A model generated the notes under the pieces. The model was not told where the DNA came from. It searched no databases and worked only from the letters and a program-made list of their open reading frames with translations. Of a stretch of DNA of 64,000 bases, positions 22,122-33,606 are shown piece by piece; the stretch's first letter is position 1; the number at the start of each line of letters is the position of its first letter. The position numbers were made by a program, and so were the translations under genes. Where the stretch lies: assembly GCA_024500155.1 (NCBI GenBank), contig CM044869.1, forward strand, positions 32,114,501-32,178,500. Direction: 5' to 3'. Source of the DNA: Chenopodium formosanum (taxonomy: Eukaryota > Streptophyta > Magnoliopsida > Caryophyllales > Amaranthaceae).

Positions 22122-24023
22122 TGTAGACACCCAAATGTGTCTCCCCAAAACCAAACCTAGTGATGAACACCTTTCACGTCATTCAATTATCGAACGAAGT
22201 GAAAGTGTGAAAAGTCTAGTGATGTGGATGTTTTTATTAAAATATCTCTCTTTTTATTTTTGAAAATATACACTATTTATGAAAATAGTCACTCCAATTT
22301 AATTTGGTCCATGATAAGGGTCCAATAATAGTGTAATTGGATTGGGCTCAAAAAGTGCTTTCCAACGATATATTATAAGCCCAATTCCGATGAATAATGA
22401 TATGGTCTAAATACTAAATTGGACCCGAAATAAATTTTATAAGCAGCCCAATGATCTAGAGGAGGGTCTATTAATTATTATTCCTAAAGTTATTAGGATT
22501 GATTTTAATCTTCTAGAATATCTAGAAGGTTCTTTTAAATTCTAATAATATTAGGATTGATAATTATATTTTAAAGAGTTTTATTTGGAATAAAATAAGT
22601 GTTTTATGATAAATCCAATTTTAATTTGATAAACACGGAGTTTGCTGCTTAATCATATTAAGAAAAGGATTCCGTACAAAGTGCGTTTTATCTTTTAATT
22701 AGCGCCAAACAACAGAGTTTGTCGCCTGGCGCTAATGTCTGTCGCCTATCGCTGATGTCTGTCGCCTGGCGACAGATGCCAGTTTTATTCCGTATAGAAT
22801 TTGAAGTATTTTCTATCGTTTCCGGACTATTTTTCTATAAATAGGGGTTGCATTTCCCCGTTTTCAATCACCAACAATTACCAAGAATTCACAATCATCT
22901 AATTCTATTTTTTCTCTCTCTAAAAGCTAGAAGCTTTCTCTATCTCTTCTTTTTCTAAACCTTCCCCTCCTACAAAATTCCACATTCACGAGTTCTAGAC
23001 ACACCTAGCCAAGTTCGAAGTTGCCTTCGCCCTGACGTGAAAGGTTGATAATTTCTGAGGGTTTAGTCCCAAATCCCTATTTCAATTATTTAATTTAATT
23101 GTTTGTTTATTATTTTCCTTGAAGTTACTAACGTGTGTATTTTGTTATTAGAAAGAGATACGAGGCATCCAAGTAAGTAGTTTACTTTGTTATTATTTTG
23201 ATATAGAAATCATGCTTTGATTGTTTTGAATCCTAGTAACATGTTAGGATGTCTTTATGATTCCTAGTATCATGTTTAGGGTAATAACTAATATTTCTAA
23301 TATCATGTATGTTTCTATGATGCTTCCTATTCTTTCTAATATCATGTTAGTATCATGCTAGGGATAAAGCTTTGATCTTTAATGTTTAGTGACATGTTAG
23401 GATTTGTTATTAATCTTGTTAGTATCATGCCTAGGATCTTGCTAATAATATTATCATGCTTTGATGAGATTGAGAATATTATGATGATGATTATTTATAT
23501 GTTGCTTGATATATTATTGTTATTGCTTGATCACGCCCTCTCTTACAGGTTTAAAGGGAATTTGTACTTGTAATCACGCTTAATAAGATAATTAATAATC
23601 TTGTTTAGGTTAATATGATTATAATTCAAGTGATCGCCAATAATAGTTTTGCTTGTTCATTAATATTCAACCAACAAAGATTAAACAGGTTTAGGGTTAA
23701 CCTATTAATTGTATGTTAGTTAGAAAGCGCACATGAATATGAGAAGAATAAAGTAGAGGCCTATTTTTAGGACAGGTTCAATCTCTTTTAGGTTGGATTT
23801 GTACCTTTATCCCCTAATATCCAATTATGGTTCCAGACCACTATGGAGTTAGCGATCTCATGGATCGTGAAGGGGTGTAACCTTCATCCTATGAACGGTT
23901 TATAAGTCCCTAAGACTTGTTGGCGACTCTTTTACTCTAGCTTCCTTCCCTTTGGATGCCACCATGCTTAAGTGTATGATTACAGTGGGGTTCAAGTGTG
24001 AGATGCTTGAAATATTCCCTACA
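22122..24023 (+). repeat. 3' LTR of element A
   Basis: From TGTAGACACCC to ATATTCCCTACA (1902 bp). Its U3 half is closer by eye to the LTR of element B than to the 5' LTR of A: both contain GATGTGGATG, ATATCTCTCTTT, AAACACTTATTTTA-type and TTTAATTAGCGCCAAAC words. The dyad cluster is at 22701-22778 and TATAAATA at 22836-22843. The U5 half matches the 5' LTR. Confidence 0.9.
22701..22843 (+). promoter_or_regulatory. LTR promoter of A (3'): dyad cluster plus TATA box
   Basis: AGCGCCAAACAACAG, TTGTCGCCTGGCGCTAA, TGTCGCCTATCGCTGA and TGTCGCCTGGCGACAGA precede TATAAATAGGGG by 58 bp. Confidence 0.7.
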
Positions 24024-24180
24024 CATATTAATTCATGCTCAACCAACATCAATTCTAAGCATATAATCAACCAAACATGCTACTAATTTATCACTAAAAT
24101 CATAATTCACAATCCTAGCATGATACTACACATCATCACAAATATTTTTGTGCACATATGTACCTTGAATAATGCCTAAA
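24024..24180. other. Flank between element A and solo LTR D
   Basis: AT-rich sequence without a gene. With D removed it would continue into 27169-27217 (CTCGGCCACACTCGC...CTTCCTACA), so it is the pre-insertion target of D. The last five bases, CTAAA, are the target duplication of D. Confidence 0.6.
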
Positions 24181-24835
24181 TGATAAGTCTATTTTATACA
24201 TATATTTACTTCCCATCCCATGGTCATATATGTGCTTATTTGAGCTCTGCGGAGCAATTTTTATTACTAATATACATTTTCTAGTGTTTTTGTAGAGTTG
24301 GTATTATTTTGTAGGAATTTGCAGATTTATGACAGTTCCTGAGCTTATTGAGCCACTACAAAGATAATAGAGTCGGATCGTATTTTATAACCGTATGTTG
24401 ATTTGCACAAAATCGATTAAAGGAAATTGGTTCGGTGATTAAGGACTCGATTAAGTGAAGAGGTCCAAAGTTTTAATGTTTAATTACTATCACGAATCAT
24501 ACTGGTGACCCGAATCAAGTATGAAAAAAAAGAAGATTTAAGCCCAGTTTTTTACAAGAGAAGTTTAGCTTGCTGCTCTGCTTACCGAGGCCCAATTGGG
24601 CGCACTTACCTGTAGCTGCTACTGCAATCTCGGCTTTGACTTCTTTGGCGTTTTAATTATTAGTTGGACTTTGTTAGAAAAAAAAGCCCAACTTGTTTTG
24701 AAGGTTGTAGTACGTAGACCTTGGAAGGGAGGATTCCTTAGTTTCAGTTATGTTATGATTTTCTTTTCTAAATTTTTCTTTTTTTATCAATAGTTTGAGT
24801 CTTAGTGGGATTAGTCATATTTAGCTTCTTTAATC

Positions 24836-24845
24836 CTTATAAAAG
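24836..24845 (+). promoter_or_regulatory. TATA box of solo LTR D
   Basis: TTATAAAAGG in the middle of the LTR, about 650 bp from its start. Unlike the LTRs of A, B, C and E, no GC dyad cluster lies directly upstream. Confidence 0.5.
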
Positions 24846-25497
24846 GATGTAGTCGTATTACGAAGGGAGCTCTTCACGTAGGTAGTTTTTCTTTTAGTTT
24901 TAGTTTAGTTTACTTTATGAAGATTTATTAATTTTGTTCTAATACTAGTTTTTTTTTGTTCTTATTTTAATTATTGTTTTTATACTTTATTTAATTACTT
25001 TGATTAGTTTAGATTTAATTATGTGCGAGTAGTTTATTTCTAGGGTTATTGGGGATCCATGAATAATATGAAGGGGTAATTTATTATTGTTGATTGTCAA
25101 TGCTTGATTAATCTCCTATTGATTGATTTAATGCTATGCAATTAGATTTGGCCAGATTTAATTTGTATGAGTTAAGCAATATTGATTCGAGATTCGAGAG
25201 ATGAGAATTGATGTGTAGGCTTAGATTCAATAGGCAGGCTAATTTATAAATGGTTAAGTCAAGATTCGAGAGATTCGATTTAATACCGGTAGATTAATTC
25301 TGTGATTGTAATACGTAGCGAAAGCCCTTTATGATCTGATTAATTGATGCATTGATGATTGATTGTTATGTTTTACCCTGGAGTATTATTTATTGGTGAA
25401 CCTATGCCTAGGCTTTTATTAATTGATTTCTCCCTACTTTTATTCTTCCCTACTTTTATTCTCCTTAGATTAATTCCTTTCACAACAACAGATTTGG

Positions 25498-27016
25498 TGA
25501 TGCGTGGTAATCTAGGTCGTTGAAAACTAAAGCACCACCAATCAAACAATTAAGAAAATCAAACTTATTCCTAGTATATAAGGACAAGTCCGAGTCGAAC
25601 CACGAGGAATGAGAGGGAGATTTCTATAGTCTATGGTCAAGGTACTTCGAAGAGTGAGAGATAAGATGAATTGGATTATAACTAAGGTATCAAATAGCTA
25701 AACAAATCAAAGAAATTCAATAAGCTAAACACTAGGGATATAAGTTCCACATACAAGCTCAATGATTATGCTAATCGATGGATGACTCGATTGATTCAAA
25801 CATTACAAAGGACAAACAATAGTTGCAACTAATATAATCCAAAAGCTATTTCCTATAAGCCAAGCTAGGGTTCACTAAGAATAGCTAACAAGGAAAATCA
25901 CAATCAAATTCAATCAATTAAAGCAATTCTCAAATCAAGGGTTCATGTCATTGAAATTTGTTATGCAATTTAGATTAATCGTATAGGTTGTCACTCCTAG
26001 TCTAATTAATCACATGCACAACTATGTCAACCAATTAAATTGCAACAATTCAATCAACCAAGAATCATCAACTAGCAATAATCATCAATCAAGCATGCTT
26101 CCCCTTCTCCCTAGCTACTAATCTACTCACTAATCATGGTGGAATTGAAAAACAATACAAATTGAATCACAAATATCATCATTTCAAGCCTAATCAAAGA
26201 GAAAATCAATTCAACAAATTCTCAACCAAAGATCAAAATTCAAATCAAACATTCAAGAATTTAAGGAAATAGCAAGCAAAAGTAAATTCAAAGGAAAGAA
26301 ATCTCACAAACTTTCATTGATTGAAGATGAATCCAAGCTCAAAGTTGAAATCAAAGATGAAACTGAAGTACAAAACAAGTAATCTCAAGTTTCTCTCTCT
26401 TCTATTTCTGAAAATAAGTCTCAAGTACATATAAAATCGTCTACCCCTAAAAAAGGAAAAGTCAAGGCTATTTATAACAAATCGAGCGAAGGGAGGCGGA
26501 GCACCCCGTGCGCACGCACCAGGCAGCCGTGCGCGCGCACAGTAGGGTTTGCGCGCACGCACAGAGGGGCCTGCGCGAGCGCACCCCTGCTGTGGTGCTC
26601 GTGGCTTGGCTTCCCTTGCTCGCTCATCGATCCTTGCGCTCTCGTGCATCTTCATCATTGGTGCTCTTGAGGTGATGCCCGCGAGGAGGGCAGCCTTTTA
26701 ATCTTCAAATATTTGCACACTCCGGACCTAAAATCAATGAGAAAACATCCGTAAGGGAGCGGCAAACAAGATTTCAAAACTTCACTTTCAAGAAATCAAG
26801 TAAAAGTAAGAGAGAAAGCAAAAAGAATAGAAATTAAACTAAAATAGCTAATAAAGAACAAAAATCATGAAAAACTCTTAAACGTGAACGGAAAACCACA
26901 TTGAGCTATAAACACCGAAAATAAGAGAAAACTAGAAAGATTGTAAGAAAATAAAACGAGAAAATATAGAAAAAGGAAAAAACTACTCTATTGAGCGCCA
27001 TAAATGATGCTCATCA
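25498..27016 (-). mobile_element. Solo LTR E1 (1519 bp), nested in D
   Basis: TG...CA ends with a perfect 5-bp duplication TTTGG (25493-25497 and 27017-27021). Homologous to E2 at 40779-42258: both share CTAGGTCGTTGA near the left end and GCCATAAATG..GCxCTCATCA at the right end. Orientation is minus, since a TATA box (TTATAAATAG) reads on the minus strand at 26476-26468, and a run of GC-rich words (GTGCGCACGCACC, GTGCGCGCGCAC, GCGCGCACGC) lies upstream of it at 26507-26586. The 114-residue frame across that GC-rich stretch is a compositional artefact. Confidence 0.85.
26468..26586 (-). promoter_or_regulatory. LTR promoter of E1: GC-rich dyad cluster plus TATA
   Basis: Cluster 26507-26586 with alternating GCGCAC / GTGCGC words, TATA box 26469-26476 on the minus strand, about 31 bp away. 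Confidence 0.6.
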
Positions 27017-27168
27017 TTTGGTTACTTGATAATCTAGACTATATTAATTAATTAGGAATGGAAAGACTCATTTTCCTGTGGATTCGACCCTACTTCCCTA
27101 TCTATTATTATTTAGTGGTTTTAGGAATTACTTTTAATTAGGTGATACGACTTTAGCCTGTCACTAAA

Positions 27169-27909
27169 CTCGGCCACACTCGCTAGAAATCACCTAGTTC
27201 GAAGCTTCCTACAATTAAAAATACATAACTATAATTAATCCACTATTCTCACAAATTTCCAGCAACTATAATACTCTTTAAACCTTGTTGATCAACCTAA
27301 TTTAATGACATAAAAGCCATAAAACCTTTTGTTTAAGTGGATACTTTAAATCCTTTCAAAAAGACTTAGTCTTTAGTCTTTATGACTTAAATAAAATTCC
27401 AGCATACTTATTTAATATAAAACATCACTTTAGACTAAGAAATCGTATTTAAATCATTAAAATCTTTTCTCCTTTTATGGATAATTAAACTTTAACTCAA
27501 TAATTAAAAAGTAGTGTATATAATTAAATTACAGCATTAAATTGAGGGCTTTAAACTCATTAAAAACTTGCTTAAACCATTAATTAAACAGTAACAACAA
27601 CCTAGGATCAAACCCTAACCGAACACATTAAATTTCTAAATTCCAGGGTTTATAAATTAGGGTTCTTGATTAAATAAAAATATGAAATTTATATGAATAA
27701 TTTAACAACATCATGTACCCAAAATCAATACCAAAACATAATCAAAATCATGCTTTAAAAACAATTAAACATTAGAATTTAATTAGGAAGAGAAAGAGTC
27801 ATTTTTTCTTTTTGTACCAAACCACAAGGAGGAGAAAGAGAATAAGGATGGCGGTGGTTGCCGGCCGCAGCTGCTGGTCGCCGGTGGCTGCCAAACGTGA
27901 GGGGAAGAG

Positions 27910-27949
<40 letters not shown>

Positions 27950-28395
27950 TGGGAAAGAGTGAAAAAGGAGAGGAAAAGGAGAGAAAAATAAAGAGAAGAT
28001 ATTTAAGGTTTTTGTGAAATATAACAATCATGATTTTTGAGTGAAAAATCTTGAGATTTTAAATTATTTATATTCCCCTTTAAAACAAAAACTCATAATT
28101 ATAAAAGTACTATTACTAAATCCTACTTCCCCTTAATTTATTTCTTTGAGGCCAACTTGTTGAGCTCTTACGTGTCCTTAATTTTCCAACAATTTGATCC
28201 GCCCATTCAAATAAAGATGACCCAATTCAACATACTTTTATTGCATCAATTAATGACTCATATTATTTTATACACACCTATATAATATTTAAATAATTGA
28301 TTACTTTTTAAAATGAAATGAATTGTTTTAATTTATAAAATAAATAAAATAATAATTTATATATAAAAAATATTATAAAAATACAGAGTATTACA
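27169..28395. other. AT-rich intergenic stretch with an (AG)n microsatellite
   Basis: No gene called. An (AG)n run lies at about 27915-27946, next to a short GC-rich stretch (GGCGGTGGTTGCCGGCCGCAG, near 27850). The overlapping frames of about 82 residues there are driven by the (CT)n repeat. The stretch could be the 5' leader of a lost gene, but nothing further supports that. Confidence 0.5.
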
Positions 28396-29262
28396 TTAAT
28401 GAAAGAATAGAGAGTTAAACACTTTATAAGGCTAAGGGCTGCTACTCCTCTTTTTGCCATATGCTTTTATAAAACCTCCTTGCACTTATGAAGTGGACTC
28501 TATTTCTTGGTTGTGGGTGTTTCCTATACCTGTATTTAATATGGTATCAGCAAAATTAGACTCACAACTTGGACTTTTAATGGTTTATTTATAGTACTAT
28601 ATAAGACAAGTTGAATGAGCCCATGTGAAGGGAAGTGTGAAAATCCATTTTGGCCCCATGAAAACAACACATTTAACTAGATTATATAATATGGACCTTA
28701 AATGTGAGCGGGGATGTTGAGACATAATCTTCTCAAACAACATATGTAAGTGGTCCATATTGATGAATAAAGATATAGTTAAACAATTTATAAGGCTAAT
28801 GGACTATTATTCCTCCTAATTTCATATGGTTTTGAAATGGAATTTCCTTGGAATTATGAAGCGGACTCTCTCTTGGTTGCGGGTGGCGGGTGTAGCACAT
28901 ATGACTTTTGAAGTGGACTCTCTCTCTGGTTGCGGGTGTGACATGTGTTTATTTCACTTTGGATCAAATTGCATGTGACGGGGAGTGAGAAAAAATGCAC
29001 TCTAGCCCCATAAAACATCAAATGTCACCAGATTAAAAAGAGACCTTACATGAGATGATGTGAGGGAAATATTGAGGCATAGACTTTCTAAACAACACAT
29101 GTAAGTGTCCCACATTGATAAAAGATGAGAAATTTTAACATTTTGTGAGGCTAAGAGGTTACTCTTTCTATTGCTTAATGGTTTTAGAGTGGAACCTATT
29201 CGGACTTGTGAAGTAGATTCTCTCTTAGTTATGGGTGTGGTCACCCGTATTTAATTATGGCC
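28395..29262. repeat. Degenerate tandem repeat, unit about 355-365 bp, 2.5 copies
   Basis: The landmark GTTAAACAxTTTATAAGGCTAA occurs near 28413, 28778 and (altered) 29132, each followed about 80 bp later by AAGTGGACTCTCTCT.TGGTTGCGGGTG-type words. ACAACACATGTAAGTGGTCC.CATTGAT words close the units. No coding signal. Confidence 0.7.
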
Positions 29263-29878
29263 CCGTTTGATGTAGCGTTTTAGTCAGCGGTTGGACCAAG
29301 TCAAAACACTTGTAGGAAAAATAAGTGTTTAGTAAGGTAGTGTTTCATGTAGTGATTAGTGGTAAAGATAACGTTTCGGTAGCTTTTCTCAAACGTTAAA
29401 TATGTTAGTGTTTGAAATGTAGCGAGTAGCTTTTGACATGTGTTGTTTACTTTAAATATATTATTATGCATGTAATTATATTGTATTTTAACATTTCATC
29501 CATTATTTTTGTCAAACACTCATACTATCAACCACTGCATTGACTGCTAACCTCTACCATTACTAATTGATAGTTAGGCCCCGTTCTTTAGAGCTGATCT
29601 GCTCTGCTTTGCTCTACTGAAATCTGCTCTACTTTGCTCTGCTCTGCTGAAATTTGCTCTGCTCTGCTCTGCTCTGCTCTGCTTCAATCTGCTCTGCTCT
29701 GCTCTGCCCTGCTCTGCTTAAAATTAATACTTAATATTGAATTATTATAATAATAATAATGTATATTTAATAAAAATAATAATAAATAATTAATACTTAA
29801 TGATAATAATAATTAATATTTAATAATAATAAATAAATAATATTTATTAATAATAATTAATATTTATTAATAATAATA

Positions 29879-30111
29879 CTTCCTCCGGTTTCTTTTACTT
29901 GCAACACAGCCTTGTGGCACGTGTTTTGAGCTCTGGTTTATATAATGTAAATGGACAAATTTTTCATTATAATTTTTACAAATGATACTTAACTCTATTC
30001 TAATTTTCGTGTAAAAATTATATTGATAAAATCGCTCGTTTACCCTCACTAATCATCTCCTAAAACTGCGTGCTTAAAAGGTGTGTTGCAAGTAAAAGAA
30101 AACGGAGGAAG
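29879..30111. mobile_element. Stowaway-like MITE (233 bp)
   Basis: About 28-bp near-perfect inverted repeats starting CTTCCTCCG and containing TTTTACTTGCAACAC, with TA on both sides. Nested inside the Harbinger-like element. No coding capacity. Confidence 0.85.
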
Positions 30112-30114
30112 TAT

Positions 30115-30450
30115 ATAATTAATATTTAATAATAATAATAATATAATTAATATTTAATAATATAATTAATATTTAATAATAATAATAATTAATATTTAAT
30201 AATAATATAATTAATATTTAATAATAATAATATTAATAATAATATAATTAATATTTAATAATAATAATATTAATAATAATAATATTAATAATAATATAAT
30301 TAATATTTAATAATAATATATTAATAATAATATAATTAATATTTAATAATATTAATATTATTAATAATAATTAATTTTTAATAATAAAATTTAGTGATTA
30401 TAATAATAGTAATAGTAGTAGTAGTAGTAGTTGTAGTAGTAGTAGTAGTA

Positions 30451-30498
<48 letters not shown>

Positions 30499-30616
30499 TT
30501 TAATATTTAATAACAATAATAAAGCATTACAATTATTATTATAGTATTAGTAGTAGTAGTAATAATAATAATAATAGTAATAATAACAATATTAGTAATA
30601 ATAATAATAATAATGA

Positions 30617-30648
<32 letters not shown>

Positions 30649-30650
30649 AA
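30115..30650. repeat. (TAA)n / (TAG)n microsatellite block
   Basis: Long runs of TAA interspersed with ATTTAATATT, and a (TAG)n part around 30405-30452. It is the core of the Harbinger-like element. Confidence 0.9.
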
Positions 30651-30940
30651 ATCTGCTCTGCTCTGCTCGGCTCTGCTTTGCTCTGCTTCAATCTGCTCTG
30701 CTCTGCTCTGCTTTGCTGAAATCTGCTCTGCTCTACTCTGCTTTGCTCTGCTCTGCTGAAATCTGCTCTGCTCTGCCCAGAAGCTCAAAAGAACAGGGCC
30801 TTACCCGCTACTTGATTGCTAAAAGCTACCCGTTACTTCTAGTTTTGCCTACATCTCAACAACTTCCTCTCTATCTTTCAATTGCTCACACCAAATTTGA
30901 CTACTGTGCTATAATTCATATTGCTCTAGAAACTTCTATA

Positions 30941-31196
30941 CTTCCTCTGTTCCACAACTATTGCAACAAGGATGAAAATACGCATCCTAAAATATATTTT
31001 ATATGTTAAATATCTATAATTATATAAGAGTAAACATTATTAAAAGTTGATATTGTGAAAGTATTTTACGAGATAAATCTAACAAGACCCCACATGATTA
31101 CATTTTACTTTACGTATAAATTATAATATTTGGTCAAACAAGCGTGATGAATATTGTAAAAGTCTAGTTGTTGCAATATTAGTAGAACGGATGAAG
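30941..31196. mobile_element. Stowaway-like MITE (256 bp)
   Basis: Ends CTTCCTCTGTTCCACAACTA and its partner near 31165-31196 (TTGCAATATTAGTAGAACGG); TA duplication at both sides. Non-coding. Confidence 0.75.
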
Positions 31197-31249
31197 TATT
31201 TCATAACAATAATTTAAAAGACCAAGCATGGTTTGGGTATTATCTAGTA

Positions 31250-31580
31250 CTCTCTCCGTTTTTTTTTTTTATTATTATTTGAATCACTTGGTGATGCGCG
31301 GAATTTTAGGAGGATAATATAATATTGTGAGTGGTGAATAATTTATTATAGTAAAAGTTCGATGGGGACATAAAAGAGAAAAAATGTGAGGAGAGTAAAT
31401 ATTTTTATTATATAAGTGGGGACCATGGAAGAGAGAGAAATGATAATATAATTTAAGTGAGGTTTAAAGTAAGAGAGAGAAATGATAAAATATAGTATAA
31501 AGCTATCAAATAGGGAAGTGATGCATTTAAAAAAAACGCCCTTAAAAGAAAAGTGGTGCATTAAAAAAAAACGGAGGGAG
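31250..31580. mobile_element. Stowaway-like MITE (331 bp)
   Basis: Left end CTCTCTCCGTTTTTTTT, right end AAAAAACGGAGGGAG, flanked by TA. Non-coding and AT-rich. Confidence 0.75.
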
Positions 31581-31670
31581 TACAAGTATAAACTAAATCC
31601 ACTAACTTACTTTGCATTAGACAAATAAGGTTCTCGTTATTTTTTATTTATTTTTTTCCTATTAAACTAC

Positions 31671-31880
31671 TTCTTTTTTTTTTAGGTATAAGATGAAAGG
31701 TCCTATCTGGCCGGAATTTCTTATGGATTAACCTGGTCCGAGTTAACGGGCTAGATAATTTGGGAGAGTAGAGGGAAGATAAGGGAATCCCATCACCCAA
31801 ATTGTCACTAGTGGGGATTGAACCTTTAATCTCATGGTTGAAAGGTGCTCTCTTTCAACTAGACTCAGCTTAGCTTACTA
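31671..31880 (-). mobile_element. tRNA-derived SINE
   Basis: Read on the minus strand it has a pol III-type B box GGTTCAATCC (plus 31814-31823), an A-box-like AGTCTAGTTGAAAGAG before it, a body of about 150 bp and a terminal A tail (plus-strand T run 31672-31682). The target duplication could not be resolved because a MITE abuts its 5' end. Confidence 0.6.
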
Positions 31881-32445
31881 CTCCCTCTGTCCTTAATTGT
31901 TTGCCCCATGGGTTAACCCTTAGCGCATAGCTCCTATTGGTTTAGCAAACATATAGGATGAAAAAAGTACCATACATGTATAATAGGTGACAGGTGGTAA
32001 GTATTTTAGGGAAAAATATTTAACCTATAGGATGGTGAAAAGTAACACTACATGCATACTAGTACAAAAAAATACTATTCAGATAACTTATACATTAATG
32101 GTACATTATACATGCATAATGCTATATAATGTACATCATAATGTACCACTATAGAGTCAGTTTTTTTCCAAAAGGTTGCCAAATTTATATTTTACCATCC
32201 TATATATTTTGTAAATACATAGAATCTATGCGCTGAAATGTACTCTGCCCCATGCTCATATTTTGCTTTTTAAAATTTTATTTGAGTGAAATTTATGAAA
32301 GAAAAAAGTGGTGCGACCTAAAATAATTTTGTGAGAGTAAAATATAATTGTGATCCCCATTGACATATACTTTGTGTGATATAGGATAATCTTTTAAATA
32401 CATCCTTTTATAAAAAGTGGGGTAAATAAATAGGGATAGAGGGAG
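31881..32445. mobile_element. Stowaway-like MITE (565 bp)
   Basis: Left end CTCCCTCTGTCCTTAATTG, right end TAAATAGGGATAGAGGGAG, TA at both sides. Non-coding; includes repeated TACAT/ATGCAT words. Confidence 0.75.
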
Positions 32446-32449
32446 TACA

Positions 32450-32552
32450 TTTTTTTTAACAATGAAAAATTGTTATTTGTTTGCAGTGATATTTGAACCC
32501 ATGACCTCACACTCATTAAAATTAAATTTTACCACTGTTTCAATGGCTAAAC
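32450..32552 (-). mobile_element. Possible short SINE remnant
   Basis: A T run at 32450-32458 and TTTGAACCCATGACCTC (minus-strand B-box-like GAGGTCATGGGTTC) near 32491-32507. Only about 100 bp, so weak. Confidence 0.3.
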
Positions 32553-32555
32553 TTA

Positions 32556-32732
32556 GGATCTGTTCTGCTTTACTAAACTGAGTTGAGCTGGACTGAATTG
32601 AACTGAACAGATTGGAGGTGAACTAAACTGAACTAAATTGTTTATGAGAAAAGGAAATTAGAAAGTGAAGTGAACTGAACTAATTGGAGCTGAACTGAAC
32701 TGAACTAAAATTAAGCTGAAGAGAATGTACCC
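32556..32732. mobile_element. Small Harbinger-like element with GAACT repeats (177 bp)
   Basis: Ends GGATCTGTTCTGCTTTA and AGAGAATGTACCC, with TTA on both sides (32553-32555, 32733-32735). The interior is mostly ACTGA/GAACT pentamers. Same architecture as 29577-30800 in miniature. Confidence 0.55.
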
Positions 32733-32735
32733 TTA

Positions 32736-33606
32736 TAGATGGAGGAAGTACATGCCTAATCAAACAGTCAATTATACCGAACAGAGAGATTATGTATAAA
32801 GAGAAGCAATTAAAATGAAAGGGAAAGGTCAAAGCAAGAATAAATAAATAATCTTATTAATTTACGAAAGAAGCAATGGGGATGAATGAAGAGATAAAAG
32901 GGAAGTGATCTTGTTTACCGTGTAGGGAGTGGGACTAGGGAGAGCAGGGAATAGATACGTTAGCTTAGCATTTGACCTTAAGTTTATCTGACATGTCTAA
33001 TGTCTTCTGAGGAAAGGAACCTATTCTTTTTTAAAGCGGTCCCCTTCGACTGATTTATTACTCGATTACTCCGTAGTATGACCTTGTTTTACACTACTAC
33101 CTCGTGTCACATGTGAATGTGCGGTACGTTTGCTATTTGCCTATTTTGCTTCATCCGATTCAAATTTTCTGTTTTTGTCTTAACCGAGCTCGAGTCATAT
33201 CTTCAGTAGGATAAATTTGGTTTAGTTGATTTGTGAGAGGTTTTGGTCTAATTATTTAAATTATTTGTCGATGCTTATGATAACTTCCTATACTTGTATA
33301 TTACTCAGTTCTATGTTGATATATTTGAGTGAAATGTGGGTAATATGCAAGTGATACATGATTATCGATAGTAAGATGTATAAATTGGAGGGGCGAGTTT
33401 ATATTCCTTTATACCCATATGTGCCACATATCGATGATTTACACACTCTCCTACTCTGAATGTAGTTCTTGCTTAGACTTTGTGAGATAATACACTATTA
33501 AAATAAAATTCACATTTAAATATTGAGTGAGTATGAATATTTAAAAATCTAAAATTCATGTTGGTCCAAGTTAGTATGAGCTTAAATGAACACTAAGCTT
33601 GATATA
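32736..33606. other. Intergenic, no feature recognised
   Basis: AT-rich; no gene, inverted-repeat element or RNA gene was seen by eye. Confidence 0.5.

Larger units (their letters stand above)
7099..24023 (+). mobile_element. Element A: structurally complete Tat-like Ty3/gypsy retrotransposon (16.9 kb), coding-defective
   Basis: Order: 5' LTR 7099-8921, primer site 8927-8944, leader to 10626, gag, aspartic protease, reverse transcriptase, RNase H, integrase (to 17488), antisense plant-mobile-domain gene 17968-19481, tandem repeats 20811-21720, purine tract, 3' LTR 22122-24023. RT before integrase identifies Ty3/gypsy. The DNGSA protease motif, absence of a chromodomain, long 3' UTR with satellites and an antisense ORF fit the Tat lineage. 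Gag-pol was one continuous frame from about 10627 to 17488, now with in-frame stops at 11604, 11979, 11982, 12039, 13617, 14691, 14811, 14940, 15921, 16988 and 17045, and frameshifts near 10730 and 15988. No 5-bp target duplication is seen (ATTAG left, CATAT right). Confidence 0.9.
24181..27163 (+). mobile_element. Solo LTR D (about 1.46 kb), split by solo LTR E1
   Basis: Starts TGATAAGTCT and ends GCCTGTCA, flanked by the 5-bp duplication CTAAA (24176-24180 and 27164-27168). No internal retrotransposon sequence is present, so it is a solo LTR left by recombination. The TATA-like CTTATAAAAGG at about 24835-24845 gives plus orientation. E1 sits at 25498-27016 inside it. The frame at 24596-24793 is not credible as a gene. 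Confidence 0.8.
29577..30800. mobile_element. Harbinger/Tourist-like non-autonomous element with pentanucleotide arms and TAA core
   Basis: Terminal inverted repeats GGCCCCGTTCTTTAGAGCT and its partner AGCTCAAAAGAACAGGGCC are flanked by TTA on both sides (29574-29576, 30801-30803), the 3-bp duplication typical of PIF/Harbinger. Both arms are runs of CTCTG with spacers GAAAT(C/T)TG; both read in the same sense on the plus strand. The core is hundreds of bases of TAA/TAG repeats. A Stowaway-like element (29879-30111) is nested in it. No transposase. Confidence 0.8.

Noticed and set aside
26314..26658. 114-residue minus-strand frame in E1
   Set aside because: Created by the GC-rich promoter dyads inside a solo LTR.
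25498..27016. E1/E2 first considered Helitrons because of the terminal hairpin
   Set aside because: Both have TG...CA ends and perfect 5-bp duplications and lack a CTRR end, so they are LTRs.
27779..28031. Two 82-residue frames with serine-leucine runs
   Set aside because: Driven by the (AG)n tract; no domain and two frames equally open.
31671..31880. tRNA gene
   Set aside because: A and B box similarity is present but no cloverleaf or anticodon arm could be drawn, and an A tail follows: SINE instead.
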